The notes under the pieces were generated by a model that was not told the origin of the DNA, did not search any database, and saw nothing but the letters and a program-made list of their open reading frames with translations. From assembly GCA_028287465.1 (NCBI GenBank), contig JAQBPO010000076.1, positions 62,001 to 126,000 on the forward strand: a DNA stretch of 64,000 nucleotides. Reading direction: 5' to 3'. The position numbers were made by a program, and so were the translations under genes. Each line of letters opens with the position of its first letter. Position 1 is the first letter of the stretch. Below, piece after piece: positions 16,892 to 25,900 of this stretch. Source of the stretch: Fibrobacterota bacterium. GTDB lineage: Bacteria > Fibrobacterota > Fibrobacteria > UBA11236.

Positions 16892-17103
16892 AGGGTCAAG
16901 CCCATTCCGGACCCCGTCATTCCGCATCCAAAGCGGAACTCCACAACCAAACGTTCCAAATGTCACATCGAAGCAGCTTCCCCAGGGTAAGCGGAAAATC
17001 GGCCTTTCCGGCCCGCCGGAGGGATTTTACGTGGCTTTGACTTTTTTTACCCCTAAACTGGTTGCTGCGGCAATTTTCCGCCGGCAGGGAAAAGGGGAAG
17101 AGA

Positions 17104-18879
17104 ATGGGAAAGCGGATATCCGAGCGGGCGCTCACCGCGTTGATCATATTGTTAATGGCGGCAGGGATGTGTTTCGCCGACGACTTTTCTGCCTGGTCGC
17201 ACTCCGCCGATTTCCGCCTCAACACTACGGCGTCCGGGGCGGACATCGCGGGAGACGTGGCCGATTTCCCTTTGCTGCTCCGCCTCGACTCCTCCCTGTT
17301 CCCTTTCGGCGAGGCCAAGGCCGACGGCGGGGACATCCGTTTCTCCGGAGCGGACGGGACGGCTCTGGCCTTCCGGATGGAGAGATGGGACGCATCCCTC
17401 CGGCGCGCGGAAATCTGGATCCGGATCCCCTTGGTGAAAGGCGGCAGCGATACCGGGCTGGTCCGCATGCATTGGGGCAATGCCGCGGCGGATCCGGTAG
17501 CCGGCGGGGCGGCGGTTTTCGATCCCGCCCTGGGTTATTCCGGGGTATGGCATATGCAAGGCGACGCCTTGAAGGACGCCACAGGGAATGCCGGCGATGC
17601 GGATGGAAGCAAGACCGTGAAGGCCGCGGGTGTCATCGTCGATGGACGCGCCCTCACGGGTAACAACCAGGGGATCCTCGCGCCCAATGCGGCCGGCCTG
17701 AATCCGAAGTCCGCCATCACCCTATCCGCCTGGGTCCGCCCGGACGGTTGGTCCGGAGGGATGCAATGCATCCTCGAGAAGGGCGGCTCGCAAATCCAAT
17801 ATTCCCTGGCCCCGGATCCATCCTCGGATTCCCTGTCCCTGAGCCTGGGCGGCCTGACCCAGGGCTCGATCATGCGGGGTCCCTTGCCCGCGGCGGGAGC
17901 CTGGCACCTGGTCACCGCCACATATGACGGGTCGTTCAGCCGGATGTTCCTGGACGGCGTCCTCGTGAAATCCCAACCCGCGGCCGGCGAACTCGCTTCC
18001 ACCGGCGACGAACTGTGCATCGGCTGCCGGGCCGTTTCCTCCAAGCCGCGCAATTCCTTCAAGGGGATCCTCGACGAAGTCACCGTTTCCGGAGTCGCGC
18101 GCTCGGCCGATTTCATCAAGCTGTCCTACGCCAACCAGAGGGCCCAGCAGGTCCTCGTCCACCTTCCCGCCCTGGTGGAATGCCCCGCCTTCTTCTCGGC
18201 TCCCAGGGATACGGTCGTGTCCGAAGGCGGGACCCTCGTCCTGAAGGCCAGGGCCGACTGCGCCTCCGGCTTCACCTGGTCGCCGGTCTCGGGCCCGGTC
18301 CCCCGGATCCTGGACCCGGAGGTCAAGAACCTGACCATCGGCATCCCCCGTATCTCCAAGGATACCGTCCTGGTGTACCGGTTCACGGCGAGGTTCGGGG
18401 AAGCCTATAAGAGCGGGGACGTTTCCGTACGCGTGAGGGAGTCCATTCCGGATCCGCTTTTCTCCCTTCCCTCCTTGGCCGCCTGGAACGGCAAGGACTC
18501 CCTGGTGCTGCGGCCCTCCATATCCAATCTCTCCGCGATCAAGGGCAGTAAGGATTCCGTCATCCATCTCGTCTGGACCCTCACCGGTCCCGAAGCCGAT
18601 ACGGCATGGCGAGCGGGAGCCCTGGTCCTCAAGCATGCGTCGGCCAACGGCCCCCTGACCGTCGGATTGTGCGCGGACAACGGGGGCCAGGCCCTTTGCA
18701 AATCCACCGTACTCGTGGTCAATCTGGCCGTGGGCCTGGCCGATGCGCCGGCGTCCGCCATGAAGGCCGGGCGCATCCGGGAATGGCGCGATGCGACGGG
18801 CAGACGGCGCGCCGGGGAAGCCGGCCTCGGAGCCTTTCACGAGGCCGCCACCGGGATTTCGCCCCGCTTCGCGAGGTAG
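17104..18879 (+). CDS. Secreted DUF2341 plus LamG protein
   Basis: The 591-residue product has a signal peptide, then a DUF2341 domain (DFPLLLRLDSSLFPF onward, with WIRIPLV and MHWGN), which is often found in Fibrobacterota and Bacteroidota secreted proteins. Next comes a LamG-type domain (GVWHMQG, ITLSAWVRP, WHLVTATYDGSFSRMFLDG). The remaining 250 residues are beta-rich and unassigned, and could be Ig-like repeats. It probably binds a glycan or belongs to a surface assembly. The ATG follows GGGGAAG. A strong hairpin sits just after the stop codon. Confidence 0.84.
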   Translation: MGKRISERALTALIILLMAAGMCFADDFSAWSHSADFRLNTTASGADIAGDVADFPLLLRLDSSLFPFGEAKADGGDIRFSGADGTALAFRMERWDASLRRAEIWIRIPLVKGGSDTGLVRMHWGNAAADPVAGGAAVFDPALGYSGVWHMQGDALKDATGNAGDADGSKTVKAAGVIVDGRALTGNNQGILAPNAAGLNPKSAITLSAWVRPDGWSGGMQCILEKGGSQIQYSLAPDPSSDSLSLSLGGLTQGSIMRGPLPAAGAWHLVTATYDGSFSRMFLDGVLVKSQPAAGELASTGDELCIGCRAVSSKPRNSFKGILDEVTVSGVARSADFIKLSYANQRAQQVLVHLPALVECPAFFSAPRDTVVSEGGTLVLKARADCASGFTWSPVSGPVPRILDPEVKNLTIGIPRISKDTVLVYRFTARFGEAYKSGDVSVRVRESIPDPLFSLPSLAAWNGKDSLVLRPSISNLSAIKGSKDSVIHLVWTLTGPEADTAWRAGALVLKHASANGPLTVGLCADNGGQALCKSTVLVVNLAVGLADAPASAMKAGRIREWRDATGRRRAGEAGLGAFHEAATGISPRFAR

Positions 18880-18899
18880 CGATCCCATTAATGGACGTT

Positions 18900-18930
18900 C
18901 ATGATCCGGCCAAGGCCCGGCCGGATCATG
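18900..18930 (+). terminator. Terminator-like hairpin after the DUF2341/LamG gene
   Basis: The 12-base arms CATGATCCGGCC (18900-18911) and GGCCGGATCATG (18919-18930) pair perfectly around a seven-base loop, 20 bases after the stop codon. The tail is only CTTTAG, so intrinsic termination may be weak. A role in RNA stability is also possible. Confidence 0.5.
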
Positions 18931-19033
18931 CTTTAGGCAAGCCGCAGCCCATACCTGGGATATTGGAAGAACGATCATGCCGGTCCTCCCTGGCCGCGCC
19001 GGCATAATTTACCCGCCATTCCAGGGAGTCCCC

Positions 19034-20461
19034 ATGTCCGCCATCTTACGCGCTCCGTCCATCCTGCTCGCGGCGATTACCGCCTTCGCGGGCCTGGCCG
19101 CTTTCACCGCCACGACGGCCCACGGCCAGATAGGCTTCAAGGACGCCTTTCCGGGCCTGGTCTTCGATCGGGTCACCCGTATCGCGGAAGTTCCCGGCAT
19201 GCCGGACAAGACCTTCCTCGTCCTCGAACAGCACGTGGCGCAGATCTCCCTGGTCACGAGGAAGAACGGAGCCTGGGTCAAATCCGTTTTCTTCGGCCCG
19301 GTGGCCGTGAACCAGCAGAATGAAATGGGATTCCTGGGCCTAGCCGTGCATCCCGATTTCAGGAACAACCGCAAGTATTACCTCAGCTGGAACCCCGTGG
19401 CCAAATACTCCGACATCATCGACGAACGCCAGGCCGACGCCACGTTCACCAAGGACGCCGGTACCGTCAGGAACATCCTCACCATCAAGGATCCGGAATG
19501 GAACCATAACGGGGGGACCCTGCATTTCGGCAAGGACGGATTCCTCTACGCGGGCTTCGGGGACGGCGGCGGCGGCGACAACCAATTCGGCAACGGCCAG
19601 AACAAGGGTTCCCTGCTGGCCAAGATCCTGCGCCTCGACGTGGACCATCCCGCCGACGGCAGGAACTACGGGATTCCGGCGGACAATCCCTTCGTGGGCC
19701 AGGCCGGATTCGCGCCCGAGATCTGGGCATGGGGTTTCCGCAATCCCTGGAAATGGAGCTTCGACCCGCTCAACCAGGACATGTGGGTCGGCGACGTGGG
19801 GCAGAACGCCACCGAGGAGGTGGATATCGTCGAGAAGGGCCAGAACTACGGCTGGCCCAACATGGAAGGACCGAACAATTACAAAGGGGCGAACGACGGC
19901 ACCATGAAGCTTCCCGTATACTCCTATGGACGCGCCCTGGGATCCTGCGTGATCGGCGGGGTCGTCTACCGCGGCAACCCCGCCTCCAAATACTACGGGA
20001 CCTATTTCGCCGCCGACCTGAGCGGGCACCAGCTGTTCGGCCTGAAGAAGAACGGGACCGGACCGGCCGCCAGGACCGATCTGGGAGCGATCCCGGGAGG
20101 GAACCCCATCACCTTCGATCCGGATGCGGAAGGGAACATCTACATGGGCGTCGAGAAGCTCGCCCCGATCTACATGCTGGACAGCCCGGATCTGAAACCC
20201 GCGCCCGTGTCGAACCTGTCCGGCGCTTCCGGCCACCAAGGTTATCGCCTGGTCCAGGGTGGACAGGGCGGAAAAGCCGCGCTTCCCCCGGGAGACGGTT
20301 CCGGAAAGGCGGATCGCTTGGGGATTTTCAACCTGTCGGGGAAACGGATAGGTTACCTCGCGGCGGAGGACCTCCGTTTTCCCGAAGGCATCCGTACCGG
20401 GCTCTATATCCTGAAACCGCTGGAAGCGGCGCCCGAAGACCGCCCGGAGGGAGGGCGATAG
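19034..20461 (+). CDS. Secreted PQQ-dependent sugar dehydrogenase-like protein
   Basis: The 475-residue product has a signal peptide and a six-bladed propeller of the glucose/sorbosone dehydrogenase family: GFLGLAVHPDF, then WNHNGGTLHFGKDGFLYAGFGDGGGGD with the likely catalytic histidine, then AWGFRNPWKWSFDP. It ends in a short C-terminal domain (RLGIFNLSGKRIGYL to TGLYILKPL) of the type-IX-secretion-like kind. Such enzymes oxidise sugars in the periplasm or outside the cell using PQQ. It heads an operon with the beta-helix gene, one base downstream. GGGAG precedes the ATG. A paralogue lies at 37317-38765. Confidence 0.88.
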   Translation: MSAILRAPSILLAAITAFAGLAAFTATTAHGQIGFKDAFPGLVFDRVTRIAEVPGMPDKTFLVLEQHVAQISLVTRKNGAWVKSVFFGPVAVNQQNEMGFLGLAVHPDFRNNRKYYLSWNPVAKYSDIIDERQADATFTKDAGTVRNILTIKDPEWNHNGGTLHFGKDGFLYAGFGDGGGGDNQFGNGQNKGSLLAKILRLDVDHPADGRNYGIPADNPFVGQAGFAPEIWAWGFRNPWKWSFDPLNQDMWVGDVGQNATEEVDIVEKGQNYGWPNMEGPNNYKGANDGTMKLPVYSYGRALGSCVIGGVVYRGNPASKYYGTYFAADLSGHQLFGLKKNGTGPAARTDLGAIPGGNPITFDPDAEGNIYMGVEKLAPIYMLDSPDLKPAPVSNLSGASGHQGYRLVQGGQGGKAALPPGDGSGKADRLGIFNLSGKRIGYLAAEDLRFPEGIRTGLYILKPLEAAPEDRPEGGR

Positions 20462-20462
20462 C

Positions 20463-22094
20463 ATGGCCCGGAACCGGGCCCTCCTGCGTATCGACCATGC
20501 CCTCATGCGGAACGCGGCCCTTCCGATGCTCGCGCGCGCTCTCCCGATGCTGCTCGGCGCCCTCTCCGCATCGGCCGCGACCTATTACGTGGATGCGGCG
20601 GCCGGGAACGACGACGCCGCGGGCACCGCTCCGGCCCTGGCCTGGAAGTCCCTGCCCAAGGCGAACGGCGCCGCCCTGAAGGCCGGGGATTCCCTCCTGT
20701 TCAAATCGGGCGGCATGTGGACCGGGCAGCTGCACCCCAAGGGCTCGGGCGAGGCCGGGAACCCCATCGTCATCGCCGCCTATGGCGGCGCCCAAAAGGC
20801 CTTGATCAACGGCAACGGGCTCATCGGCCAAGGCGTCCTGTACCTGAACGCGCAATCCGATTGGGATATCGGCGGCCTGGAAATCACCGATGAGGCCGGG
20901 GAGCCGGCGGACCGGCGCGGCGTATCCGTCGTCGGTCCCGGCGCCCGCATCCGCCTCCATGACCTGTTCGTCCACCATATTTCCGGAACGCCCGCCCTGC
21001 CCCAGTTCGGGGACGGGAACCTGGCGGCGAAGGCCACGGGAGGCATCGCGTTCAGCGGAGGCGGCGCGGACATCCTGGTCGAGAACTGCGAGATCTTCCA
21101 TGTGGACAATACCGGCCTGTTCACGGACAAGGGGCGATATCCCGGCCTGCGCGTACGAAACAACGTGGTCCACGACATCGCGAAGAACGCCATGATCATC
21201 CGCGGCGCGGACTCGGAATCCGTGATCGAATACAACGTATGCTACCAGACCTGCGTCCGGGGCGTTATCACGGGCAACACCATCTTCTCCTCCAACTGCA
21301 AGGGCACCACCTTCCAGTACAATGAAGGGTACCTCAACAACAGCACGGGCGGGCATGACGGCAGCCTGTACGATTGCGATATCAACGGCGGCTCGGACAC
21401 CAAGTGGCAATACAGCTACAGCCACGACAACAACCACGGCCTGATGTGGTTCTGCACCAACGCGGACGACGTAGGCATCAAGGTCCGCTACAATATCAGC
21501 CAGAACGACAAGGGCCGCATCTTCACCTTCGCCTTCCCCCTGGGCCATGCCGACATCTACAACAATACCGTATTCATCGGTCCGGACGCGAATCCCGTGA
21601 TCCTTTACGAGGAAGGCCAGAAGTACGGGTACTCCTTCCGTAACAACATCATCTACAACCTGAGCAAAGGCGCCGGCTACCATTACGGGAATGCCGCGCG
21701 CCTGTTCGACTACAATGTCTTCTACGGACAGCATCCCGCCGGGGAACCAGCGGATCCCCATAAGATCACGGCCGACCCCATGTTCGCCGCGCCGGGCTCC
21801 GGCAAGATCGGGATCGGATCCGTGGCAGGCTACGGCCTGCTGCCCGGTTCCCCCTGCATCAATTCCGGGATGGCCATCCCGGAAAACGGCGGCCGCGATT
21901 ATGCCGGCAATCCCATCTACCAGGGACCCGACCGCGGGGCCTTCGAATGGCAGGGCGGCACCTCCCTCACGGATCCGGCCAGCGCAGGGCCTGGCCGGAT
22001 TCCCGTCCCGTACTCCCGGAATCCCGGAACGGGACCGAGGTTGATCTTTCCCCTGGGGCCGGGAAGGGAATTCGATGCCCTGGGAAAACGCTGA
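20463..22094 (+). CDS. Secreted right-handed parallel beta-helix protein
   Basis: The 543-residue product has an N-terminal hydrophobic leader, then ATYYVDAAAGNDDAAGT and GDSLLFKSGG, the usual entry to a right-handed beta-helix. Several repeats of the form RVRNNVVHDIAKNAMIIRG and YNNTVFIGPD follow. Such folds serve polysaccharide lyases, pectinases and phage tailspikes; no catalytic set of a lyase family was recognised here. GGAGG lies eight bases before the ATG, one base after the upstream stop codon. The gene overlaps the following lipoprotein gene by 20 bases. Confidence 0.82.
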   Translation: MARNRALLRIDHALMRNAALPMLARALPMLLGALSASAATYYVDAAAGNDDAAGTAPALAWKSLPKANGAALKAGDSLLFKSGGMWTGQLHPKGSGEAGNPIVIAAYGGAQKALINGNGLIGQGVLYLNAQSDWDIGGLEITDEAGEPADRRGVSVVGPGARIRLHDLFVHHISGTPALPQFGDGNLAAKATGGIAFSGGGADILVENCEIFHVDNTGLFTDKGRYPGLRVRNNVVHDIAKNAMIIRGADSESVIEYNVCYQTCVRGVITGNTIFSSNCKGTTFQYNEGYLNNSTGGHDGSLYDCDINGGSDTKWQYSYSHDNNHGLMWFCTNADDVGIKVRYNISQNDKGRIFTFAFPLGHADIYNNTVFIGPDANPVILYEEGQKYGYSFRNNIIYNLSKGAGYHYGNAARLFDYNVFYGQHPAGEPADPHKITADPMFAAPGSGKIGIGSVAGYGLLPGSPCINSGMAIPENGGRDYAGNPIYQGPDRGAFEWQGGTSLTDPASAGPGRIPVPYSRNPGTGPRLIFPLGPGREFDALGKR

Positions 22095-22806
22095 CCCGGC
22101 GCCTCCCGGGATCCCATCGTCCTCCCTGGCCATGCTGGCCCTGATGCTTTCCCTGACGGCGGGGCCCGTCCTCTCCGGTTGCCGGAAACCGGAAGCGGCG
22201 TCCGCGGCCCCTGGAGCCGGTGAGGTCCTGAGCGTGGCGGGAGAGGCGGTCGCGCCGGAGGAATTGGCCTTGTTCCTGGATCCCGAGAGGGCCGCCGTAT
22301 TCGGGTACTTCCACCGGAAATACGCGGCCGAGGACTCGCCGGATTTCTGGGGACACGACTTCGGCGGGGAGCGCCCCGCGGAGATGCTGCTGGCCCTGGC
22401 GCGCGGCAACCTCGCCCGGATCAAGATCGAGCAGAAGCTGGCCCGCCGGGAAGGCCTGCTTCCGGATATCGGCTGGAAGGCCTTCCTGGATGACCTGGAC
22501 AGGGAAAACCGGGGACGGGCCCGGGCCCTCCGGGCCGGGGAGGCGGTGTACGGCCCGACGGCCATGGACGCGCGCGCTTATTACCTGTACCGCCACAGCA
22601 ACATGGTCATAAGGCTCAAGGAAAGCCTGGCCCGCAACGGAATGGAGCCGGGCGAAGACCGGATCAGGCACGCATACGATTCCTTGAAGCGTTCCAGGTA
22701 CGCGAAGGCTCCCGTTCCCTATGCGGAAGCCAGGGCCGTGATCCGCCAGGAATTGCTGGATGCGGCTTATGAGCGCGAAATCGACTCCCTCACCCTGGAC
22801 CCCTGA
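22075..22806 (+). CDS. Lipoprotein with SurA/PpiC-like N-terminal helices
   Basis: The 243-residue product has a lipoprotein signal with the lipobox LSGC (cysteine near residue 36) followed by a short linker, a VLSVAGEAVAPEELALFL stretch and several amphipathic helices ending in ARAVIRQELLDAAYEREIDSL. That layout resembles the chaperone part of SurA/PpiC-type periplasmic proteins without the isomerase domain. The match is by layout only, and is not firm. The start overlaps the end of the beta-helix gene and has GGGAAGG upstream. It may assist folding of the exported proteins of the same operon. Confidence 0.6.
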   Translation: MPWENADPAPPGIPSSSLAMLALMLSLTAGPVLSGCRKPEAASAAPGAGEVLSVAGEAVAPEELALFLDPERAAVFGYFHRKYAAEDSPDFWGHDFGGERPAEMLLALARGNLARIKIEQKLARREGLLPDIGWKAFLDDLDRENRGRARALRAGEAVYGPTAMDARAYYLYRHSNMVIRLKESLARNGMEPGEDRIRHAYDSLKRSRYAKAPVPYAEARAVIRQELLDAAYEREIDSLTLDP

Positions 22807-22868
22807 TTGGAAGGCGTGCGCCGATAACCGCGGGGGGTGCGGAACCTATCCCGTTTCCGGGTACGGAA

Positions 22869-22898
22869 AAGGGCGGCACCCTTCCGGATGCCGCCCTT
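22869..22898 (-). terminator. Intrinsic terminator of the CBM6/BNR gene
   Basis: AAGGGCGGCA and TGCCGCCCTT pair perfectly around a ten-base loop. Read on the minus strand the hairpin ends in CCCTTTTCC, a short T-run, about 26 bases after the stop codon of the large minus-strand gene. The convergent plus-strand lipoprotein gene ends 60 bases away, so it may also act in that direction. Confidence 0.72.
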
Positions 22899-22923
22899 CG
22901 AGTTTCGAATGTCCGGAACCGGG

Positions 22924-25900
22924 CTATTTCAGGACGACGTTGTCCAGCCAGGCATCGTTCACGTTGTTGAGCCCGAAGTGGAAGCCCAACCGGACCGCGG
23001 CGTCCGTGGCCGATTGCGTCCACGTGATCGTGTAATGCTGATAGGTATTCGCGGCCGCGGTCACGGTGTATTGCAGCTCATGGTACTTGGTCCAGGGATC
23101 CGCATTGTGCTCGACCACCACCTTGAAATTCTTCGGGGTGACCTCGCCCTTCATGTCGAAATCCAAGGTGTAGACCTTTCCGGCCGTCAGGGAGACCTGC
23201 TGGAAAATCTGGATTTCCCAGGTATTGGCTCCCTGGTTGGTGATGCTGATCCGGGCCGCTCCCGCCTCGTTCGCGATGGTTCCGGTCGCGGGTGCGGTGA
23301 CGCTGGTCTGCCAGGAGACGATCCCGTTCGAGAAATCCCCGTTCTGGATCAGGTTGGCCGTCGCGGCCTGGACGTCCACGTAGTTGATGTTGAAGCCACC
23401 CGTGGTCATGGACATGCGGAGCACGTGGGCGCCGGCGGTCAGGTTGACCCCGGACACCACGACGTCCTTGAAGGTCTGCCATCCCGTCGCGTCGGTGGTA
23501 TTGAAGGTCGCGATGGCGGCCCCGCCGTCCACGGAGATGGCCATGGTCTTGGTGCCCGCATTGCCCGAGGCGATGCGCGCCGTGAAGGTATAGGACCCGG
23601 CGGTGGCGACGTTCACGTCGAACGCAAGCCATTCACCCGCATCGATCCAACCCACGTTGTAGCCCGCGCCCCCGTCGGTGGTGGCTTCGATATCCACGGC
23701 TTCGGCGGTGCGGTAGGCGCCGCCGAGATTGGTCGCGGTCAGGTCATGGTATCCCACGTTCTCTCCGCCGGTCTTGAAGGCTTCCGCCTCGATGCGGCCG
23801 GGAAGCGCGATGCCCACCGGCGCGGAACTCACGACCACCTGGATGTCATCGGTGGCGCTTGCGGCGCCGTCGCTGACGGTAAGGCGGAATACGTAGGTGC
23901 CGGTGGTGGCCGGAGTGAAGTTGGGCTGGGAGGTGTTGGCATTGTTCAGGGTCGCGGCCGGCCCCGAGAACTTGGTCCAGGAATAGGTCAACGGCGAGGG
24001 GCCGTTGTCCGGGTCGGACGAAGCGCGGCCGTCCAGGGTGACCAGGGTGTTCACGTTGACGGCCTTGTCCGCGCCGGCGTTCGCGACCGGTACCTGATTG
24101 CCCGCGGCGGTGGCGAAGTCCAGGTAATTGAGATTGAAGTCGGCCGTGTTCATGGTGATGCGCAAGGTGTGGTTTCCGGAGGTCAGGCTGATCCCGGATA
24201 CGACAACGTCCTTCCAAACCTGCCAGCCGCTCGCGTCCGTGGTGCTGAAGGTTCCCTTGGCCGCGCCGTCCACGGTCACGGCCACGGTCTTGGTACCGAC
24301 GGCGCCGGAGGCCATGCGGGCGGTAATGGTGTAGTTGCCGGTGGTGGCCACGTTCACGTTGTACTCCAGCCATTCGCCGGCCTGGGTCCAACCCACGTTG
24401 TATCCCGCGCCGACATCCGTCGTCGCCTGGATATCCACATCGTCCGTACGATAGACCGCGCCCGTATTCCCGGCGGTCAGGTCATGGTAGCCCACGCCCT
24501 CGCCGCCGGTCTTGTAATCCTCGACCTGGAGCCTGCCGGGCAGGTTGATGTAGACGATCCCGGAAGTGACGTTCACGAGGACGGTATCCTTGGCGGAAAG
24601 CACGCCATCCTTGACGACCAACTCGAACCCGTAGGTGCCCGTGGCGGTCGGGGTGAAGTTGGGCTGGGAGGTCGTGGGGTTGTTCAGGGTGACCGCGGGA
24701 CCCGCGACCTTGGTCCAGGCATAGGTGAGCGGCGAGGGGCCGTTGTCCGGATCCGAGGAACCGCGGCCGTCCAGGGTCACCAGGGTGTTCACATTTGCAT
24801 TCTTGTCCGCGCCCGCATTGGCGATCGGCGCCTTGTTGGCCACGCCCGCGACGTCCACGTAGTTGAGGTTGAAGCCCCCGGTGGTCATGGACATGCGCAG
24901 GACATGGGCGCCGGCGGTCAGGTTGACTCCCGAAACGACCACGTCCTTGAAGCTCTGCCATCCGGTCGCATCCGTGGTATTGAAGGTCGCGATGGCGGCC
25001 CCGCCGTCCACGGAGATGGCCATGGTCTTGGTGCCCGCGTTCGCCGAAGCGATGCGCGCCGTGAAGGTATAGGACCCGGCGGTGGCGACGTTCACGTTGA
25101 ACGCGAGCCATTCGCCCGCGTCGATATAGCCTACGTTGTAGCCCGGGCCGCCGTCCGTGGTGGCCTCGATGTCGACGGCTTCAGCGGTGCGGTAGGCCCC
25201 GCCCTGGTTGGTCGCGGTCAGGTCATGGTAGCCCACGCCTTCCCCGCCCGTCTTGAACTCTTCGGCCTGGATCCGGCCCGGAAGCGCGATCCCGGAAACG
25301 GTGCCGACCGTGATATTGACCGCGGCCGAGGTGAAGGTACCGTTGTCATTGTCGGTGGCCTTCGCCGTGAGGGTATAGCTGCCCGCCGGGGCGTTGGCGA
25401 AGGTCGCCTGGTAGGGGCTGGTGGCGTCCTCGCTGATCTTGATCCCGTTCTGGAAGAACTCGACCTTGGTGATGGACCCGTCCGGGTCGCTGGCCGTGGC
25501 CGTGATGGCGATATTGGAACCGACCGCGAAATTGGCGCCGTTGACGGGAACCGTCACCGAAGCGGTGGGAGGCGTATTGACGGTGATGCGGAACATGCCG
25601 CGGCCGTGGGTGGCGGCGTACAGGCGGTTGCCGACCCAGAAGAGCTCGTCCACCGAAGCGTTGGCGGGGCCTTCATTGCTGGGCGACCAGGCGCCGCCGC
25701 GGTTCTCGCTGGCGAAGACGCCGAGTTCCGTGCCGATGTAGATGCGGTTGGTGTTCCATTTGTTCACCACCAGGGTGCGCACGGGGACGTCCGGCAGGTT
25801 GGAAGTGATATCCGTCCAGGTCAGGCCGGCATCTTCGGACTTATAGACATTGTTGGCTTCGAAACCGCCGAAGGTCGCGTAGACGCGGTTGGTATTGGTC

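Noticed and set aside
20328-22565. A 745-codon minus-strand open frame
   Set aside because: Shadow of the beta-helix and lipoprotein genes; no signal, motif or ribosome-binding site.
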